A stretch of 8,481 bases of DNA, taken from assembly GCA_049454855.1 (NCBI GenBank), contig JBMUAQ010000091.1, forward strand, positions 1 through 8,481, given 5' to 3'. The number at the start of each line of letters is the position of its first letter. The first letter of the stretch is position 1. The position numbers were made by a program, and so were the translations under genes. The notes under the pieces were generated by a model. That model saw nothing but the letters and a program-made list of their open reading frames with translations, made no database searches and was not told the origin of the DNA. Source of the DNA: UBA2093 sp049454855. GTDB lineage: Bacteria; Actinomycetota; Acidimicrobiia; Acidimicrobiales; Ilumatobacteraceae. Of this stretch, positions 5,603-8,481 are shown in pieces.

Positions 5603-5612
5603 ACACTAGGTT
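5603..5612. promoter_or_regulatory. Symmetric bidirectional -10 element (udgB / phosphatase operon)
   Basis: The ten bases ACACTAGGTT hold TAGGTT on the plus strand (5607-5612) and TAGTGT on the minus strand (5608-5603), sharing the central TA. On the minus strand 7 bases then lead to the GTG of udgB at 5595. On the plus strand 9 bases lead to the ATG at 5622. Both predicted starts of transcription fall at, or within about 3 bases of, the start codons. The whole space between the two coding regions is only 26 bp, so few other promoter placements are possible. -35 elements are weak or absent on both sides. Confidence 0.55.
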
Positions 5613-5621
5613 GGGAGGTGC

Positions 5622-6278
5622 ATGGCGTCGAAGAAGCAGAAGCAGGCTCCACCGAGCGCCACGCTCGTCCTGCTGGTGCGCCACGGCCAGACACCCACCA
5701 CCGGGAAGCTGCTGCCGGGCCGGGCCGCCGGGCTGCACCTGGCCGACTCCGGCCGTGAGCAGGCGCGCAGGGTGGCCGAGCGCATCGCGGAACTGCCGCG
5801 GGTGGACGCGGTGTATGCCAGCCCGCTGGAGCGCACGCGCCAGACCGCCGAACCGATCGCAAAGGCAACGGGCAAGCGCATCGTCACGCACAAGGGACTG
5901 CTTGAGTGCGACTTCGGTGACTGGACCGGCGCGAAGCTCGCCGACCTGATGAAGAAGCCCGAGTGGACCACCGTGCAGCGCTCCCCCAGCACCTTCCGCT
6001 TCCCGAACGGCGAATCGTTCACCGAGATGCAGACCCGCATCGTGTCGGCCCTCGACGACATCCGCTCGCGCCACCCGGGCGGCACTGTGGTGTGCGTGAG
6101 CCATGCCGACCCCATCAAGGCAGCCGTTGCCCATGCGATGGGGACGCACCTCGACCTCTTCCAGCGCATCGTCATCGGCACGTGCAGCGTGAGTGCGGTG
6201 GCGTACTCCGGCTTCGGGCCGGTCGTTCTCACCGTGAACTCCACCGGTGCGTCACTCGCCGACCTCAGACCGAGCTGA
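5622..6278 (+). CDS. Histidine phosphatase superfamily protein, MSMEG_4193 family (probable phosphomutase/phosphatase)
   Basis: A 218-residue member of the phosphoglycerate-mutase-like (branch 1) histidine phosphatases. The phosphohistidine motif is LLVRHGQT, with Arg20, His21 and Gly22. Other active-site residues are Arg71 in SPLERTRQTA, Glu95 in LLECDFGDW and His161 in SHADPIK. These are the full catalytic set, so the enzyme should be active. The distinctive PNGESFTEMQTR and the gene neighbours match the actinobacterial family called MSMEG_4193 / TIGR03848; the M. tuberculosis relative is Rv2135c, reported to have phosphatase activity. The physiological substrate is not known. The first 12 residues are lysine- and glutamine-rich and probably flexible. 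GGGAGG lies 3 bases before the ATG, close for a Shine-Dalgarno, while the -10 box predicts a leader of only about 3 bases. It heads an operon of at least four genes. Confidence 0.9.
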   Translation: MASKKQKQAPPSATLVLLVRHGQTPTTGKLLPGRAAGLHLADSGREQARRVAERIAELPRVDAVYASPLERTRQTAEPIAKATGKRIVTHKGLLECDFGDWTGAKLADLMKKPEWTTVQRSPSTFRFPNGESFTEMQTRIVSALDDIRSRHPGGTVVCVSHADPIKAAVAHAMGTHLDLFQRIVIGTCSVSAVAYSGFGPVVLTVNSTGASLADLRPS

Positions 6279-6285
6279 CCCGACG

Positions 6286-6825
6286 ATGACGATGCACTTT
6301 GAGTTCGAGAGCGCCGAGGGTTTCGCCACCGGGGCCATCGGCAACCCCGGTGAGCGCACGTTCTACGTGCAGGTGCGCGCCGAGGGCCGCACGATCTCGG
6401 TGAAGTGCGAGAAGCAACAGGTGGCCGAGCTGGCGAACCACCTGCGCGGCATGCTGAACGACCTCCCCGACCCGGGCTCGGCACCCGCAGGATCCGCACG
6501 GCTCGCCTCCCCGGTGGAGCAGGACTTCGTGCTCGGCGCGATCGGGCTGGGCATGGACCGCGCGTCGATGCGCATGGTGGTGCAGCTCGAGGAGGCCGTG
6601 GTGCTCGACCTCGACGAGATCGACCCGGAGGACGACGAGGCGATGGAGGCCTACCTGGAGGAGGAGCAGGCACGCGCCAGCACCGTGCGGGTGATCCTCG
6701 ATGCCGCCCAGGCCCGGGCCTTCTGCGATGCCGCCGAGGCCGTGGTGGGTGCGGGCCGGCCCGTGTGCCGGTGGTGCGGAGGGCCGATGGAGCCGTCGGG
6801 CCATGCCTGTCCGAAGATGAACTGA
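6286..6825 (+). CDS. DUF3090 family protein with C-terminal CxxC-HxC cluster
   Basis: A 179-residue cytoplasmic protein of the actinobacterial family DUF3090 (TIGR03847; Rv2134c in M. tuberculosis). The N-terminal block FATGAIGNPGERTFYVQVRA (13-32) is the conserved family opening, followed by KCEKQQVAELANHL. A strongly acidic middle (about residues 105-127) contains many Asp and Glu. The C-terminus reads CRWCGGPMEPSGHACPKMN, with Cys161, Cys164, His173 and Cys175. This is arranged like a small zinc ribbon or knuckle; metal binding is an inference. No enzyme motif is recognised and the function is unknown. The ATG at 6286 lies 7 bases after the preceding stop; an ATG at 6292 would give a family-like start as well, and no clear Shine-Dalgarno decides between them. 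The stop overlaps the next start by one base, which points to translational coupling and a shared role with its neighbours. Confidence 0.88.
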   Translation: MTMHFEFESAEGFATGAIGNPGERTFYVQVRAEGRTISVKCEKQQVAELANHLRGMLNDLPDPGSAPAGSARLASPVEQDFVLGAIGLGMDRASMRMVVQLEEAVVLDLDEIDPEDDEAMEAYLEEEQARASTVRVILDAAQARAFCDAAEAVVGAGRPVCRWCGGPMEPSGHACPKMN

Positions 6826-7529
6826 TGCCCTGCACGGAGACCTCCCGCGGGCTGCTCACCGCAGGCGACTTGGAAGTGATCGGCCGCATGCCGAACTCGA
6901 GCAACGCGACGCTCCTGGTGAACGTCACATGCGGTGAGGAGTCCGTGCGTGCGGTGTACAAGCCGGGCCGGGGCGAACGACCGCTGTGGGATTTCCCACC
7001 CGGTCTCTACCGCCGTGAGGTCGCCGCGTACGAACTGTCGCGCGCCCTCAGGTGGCACCAGGTTCCGTGCACCGTGCTGCGTGACGGCCCCTACGACGAG
7101 GGGTCCGTCCAGCTGTTCGTCGACTTCGACCCCGCGGAGCACTACTTCTCCATCCACGAGTCACGGCCCGATCTGCACGACGAGCTGCGGCGGATGGCCG
7201 TGTTCGACATCATCGCGAACAACACCGACCGCAAGGGCGGCCATGTGCTGCTCGGCACCGACGGCAACGTGTGGGGCATCGACCACGGCGTGTGCTTCAG
7301 CGACGACTTCAAGCTGCGCACGGTGATCTGGGAGTTCGCCGGCGAGGAGATTGCGGAGTCGATGCTGGGGCCCGTGGCCACGCTTGCCGCAGAACCGCCG
7401 TCGGCCGTCACCGACCTGCTCTCCCCTTCCGAGGAGGACGCCATGATGGAGCGAATCGGGTGGCTGCTCGACAACCGGGTGTTCCCCTCACCCGGCAGCC
7501 GCTACGAGTACCCCTGGCCGATCCTGTGA
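6825..7529 (+). CDS. SCO1664 family protein, PI3/PI4-kinase-like fold
   Basis: A 234-residue protein of the actinobacterial SCO1664 family (TIGR03843; Rv2133c in M. tuberculosis). The sequence has the marks of a phosphatidylinositol-kinase-like or HipA-like phosphotransferase core: AVYKP (43-47), with Lys46 in the ATP-binding position; DFPPGLYRREVAAYELSRAL (56-75), including a possible helix-C glutamate; NNTDRKGGH (132-140), with Asp135 as possible catalytic base; and GIDHGVCF (151-158), with Asp153 as possible metal ligand. RTVIWEFAGE is a further family block. Kinase activity has not been established for this family to my knowledge, and the substrate is unknown. The ATG at 6825 overlaps the previous stop as TGATG, and the final TGA overlaps the next GTG, so the three genes are tightly coupled. 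The protein is predicted to be cytoplasmic, without signal peptide or membrane segment. Confidence 0.88.
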   Translation: MPCTETSRGLLTAGDLEVIGRMPNSSNATLLVNVTCGEESVRAVYKPGRGERPLWDFPPGLYRREVAAYELSRALRWHQVPCTVLRDGPYDEGSVQLFVDFDPAEHYFSIHESRPDLHDELRRMAVFDIIANNTDRKGGHVLLGTDGNVWGIDHGVCFSDDFKLRTVIWEFAGEEIAESMLGPVATLAAEPPSAVTDLLSPSEEDAMMERIGWLLDNRVFPSPGSRYEYPWPIL

Positions 7530-8481
7530 GCGACGCCGCCGCCGAGCTCGACTCCCTCGTGCAGCGCGCCGACCTCGACGGCCTGGTGCGCCACGTCGAC
7601 GCCACGTGTGCATCGCGTGAATGGGCGCACCTGCTGCGCGTGCGGGACCGGGCGAGGGCCGCGGTCGACACCGGCCGGCAGCTGTGGCCGATAGCGACAC
7701 TTGCCAACCACCGGCTCGCGCTGTGGGCACCGGCAGAGCTCGCCGTGCAGGCGCTCGATGACTCCGCGCGGACGTTCATGCCCGGGCCGGTCAGCGAAAT
7801 CCTTGCCGTGCACCACGGGTGGGACGAGACCGAACCGCACCTCGCACCCGGGCACGACCGGTCGTTGTTCGCCCACGAACGGTCGCTGCGCGGCGACACC
7901 GTGCCACCGGACGAACCGTCGCTCATCGACGTTCCGTTCACGCTGCAGGACTGGGAGCCACGGTACGAACCGGCCGCCTACGACGACGACGGCGTGGACG
8001 CCCCGTCGCCGCTGCTGCCGACCCCCGACTCGAGACTGGAGCCCCGCGGAGGCCAACCGATCGACGACCCCGAGACCGTCACCGCGTTCCGCGTGCTCGT
8101 GGAACCCTGGACCGCACAGTCGAACGGCAGCGCATCATGCACGGTCGCCGAGGGAGGCCTGCCCGAGGCGCTCCACGCAGCCGGTGCCGGCGGGTGCGAT
8201 GTCGTGCGCATCGACCACCGCACCGGGCTCGCCGTGCTCGCGTGGGCGGGGGCGTCGGGCGGCGCGCACGGACGACGGCGTGGTCTCGCCACGGGGCGTT
8301 CGAATGCGTGGTGGTTCCTCGCGGTGCTCACGGGACTGCACGACACCTGGCCGTGCGACCCGGACGAACTCGGGGACGTGACGGGACAGCTCGAATGGTG
8401 GCTGTGGCAACCGCACGGACAGCCCCGACCGGGCTGGAACGTGAACCTCGTCCTCGTCGACGGCGACGAGGGCCTGTCGTG
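7526..8481 (+). CDS. Unrecognised protein, fourth gene of the phosphatase/kinase-like operon (3' end outside window)
   Basis: An open frame runs from the GTG at 7526 to the window edge, 318 complete codons with no stop. The start is inferred from the GTGA overlap with the preceding stop codon, the same close packing used by the genes upstream; no Shine-Dalgarno is evident. I do not recognise the family. Residues 1-100 look helical and repeat-like, including RDRARAAVDTGRQLWPIATL (38-57) and ALWAPAELAVQAL. The sequence GPVSEILAVHHGWDETEPHL (about 85-104) has the look of a conserved block. An acidic, proline-rich linker lies around residues 135-185. A second domain begins near FRVLVEPWTAQSNG, continues with VVRIDHRTGLAVLAWAGASG and ends in the tryptophan-rich RSNAWWFLAVLTGLHDTWP and QLEWWLWQP. 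Base composition matches the neighbours, with no sign of transfer. Its place after SCO1664 suggests a shared function, but none is assigned. Confidence 0.75.
   Translation, partial: MSDAAAELDSLVQRADLDGLVRHVDATCASREWAHLLRVRDRARAAVDTGRQLWPIATLANHRLALWAPAELAVQALDDSARTFMPGPVSEILAVHHGWDETEPHLAPGHDRSLFAHERSLRGDTVPPDEPSLIDVPFTLQDWEPRYEPAAYDDDGVDAPSPLLPTPDSRLEPRGGQPIDDPETVTAFRVLVEPWTAQSNGSASCTVAEGGLPEALHAAGAGGCDVVRIDHRTGLAVLAWAGASGGAHGRRRGLATGRSNAWWFLAVLTGLHDTWPCDPDELGDVTGQLEWWLWQPHGQPRPGWNVNLVLVDGDEGLS

Noticed and set aside
5596..5868. N-terminal extension of udgB upstream of 5595
   Set aside because: It would run antisense through the phosphatase gene, is compositionally unlike a protein domain, and the UdgB family begins near the Cys-rich segment just after 5595.
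6405..6824. Extended start of the SCO1664 gene within DUF3090
   Set aside because: The extra residues are an Arg/Gly-rich out-of-frame reading of DUF3090; the family starts at the ATG at 6825, coupled as TGATG.
7701..8381. 226-codon plus-strand frame inside the last gene
   Set aside because: It is the wrong-frame shadow, rich in Arg, Pro, Ser and Thr; the frame from 7526 is open for the whole distance and overlaps the upstream stop in the usual way.
1..8481. CRISPR arrays, transposases, tRNA or rRNA genes, toxin-antitoxin or defence genes
   Set aside because: No regularly spaced repeats, terminal inverted repeats, transposase motifs or RNA-gene consensus sequences were seen on either strand; the content looks like ordinary chromosomal housekeeping genes.

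Overview
The window is gene-dense, very GC-rich bacterial chromosome (GC-rich third positions, GTG starts, genes that overlap or lie only a few bases apart). The block of MSMEG_4193-type phosphatase, DUF3090 protein and SCO1664-type protein is an actinobacterial hallmark. An F420-linked FrhB-like protein, a family 5 uracil-DNA glycosylase (UdgB) and a GlnR-type operator all agree with Actinomycetota. The amino-acid style and the glnK-amtB order suggest an environmental lineage such as Acidimicrobiia, but that finer placement is an impression, not shown by the sequence. No insertion sequence, phage gene, CRISPR array, tRNA or rRNA was seen.

Layout. (1) At 1-573, minus strand, lies the N-terminal part of an acyl-CoA dehydrogenase. 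It diverges from (2) a 93-residue stand-alone OmpR-type winged-helix protein at 691-972. The 117-bp gap between them carries an inverted repeat and an 11-bp-period direct repeat. (3) A nitrogen-control operon, glnK (1083-1421) and amtB (1411-2682), is preceded by a four-part GlnR-box-like operator and closed by a strong hairpin terminator. (4) A second plus-strand unit holds an FrhB/HCAR-like iron-sulfur flavoprotein (2793-4007) and an HSL-family alpha/beta hydrolase (4010-4927). (5) A minus-strand udgB (4924-5595) converges on the hydrolase, with both stop codons inside one CTAG. (6) Divergent from udgB is a four-gene operon: phosphoglycerate-mutase-like phosphatase (5622-6278), DUF3090 protein (6286-6825), SCO1664-type kinase-like protein (6825-7529), and an unrecognised protein that runs off the window (7526-8481).

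How they work together. GlnK and AmtB form the classic ammonium uptake and gating pair, and the operator in front predicts activation under nitrogen limitation. The last operon has the same core as Rv2135c-Rv2134c-Rv2133c in Mycobacterium tuberculosis, which lies close to cysQ and mshC; its function is not established. A phosphatase-fold enzyme beside a lipid-kinase-like protein suggests a phosphorylation/dephosphorylation circuit on a small molecule, but that is inference. Several genes (691, 2793, 5595, and probably 5622) have a TAnnnT -10 box placed so that transcription would begin at or within a few bases of the start codon, so leaderless mRNAs look common here.

No clearly new multi-gene system was demonstrated. 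The best leads are the GlnR-like operator, the symmetric bidirectional -10 element at 5603-5612, the orphan winged-helix protein beside the ammonium operon, and the unknown fourth gene of the phosphatase/kinase-like operon.
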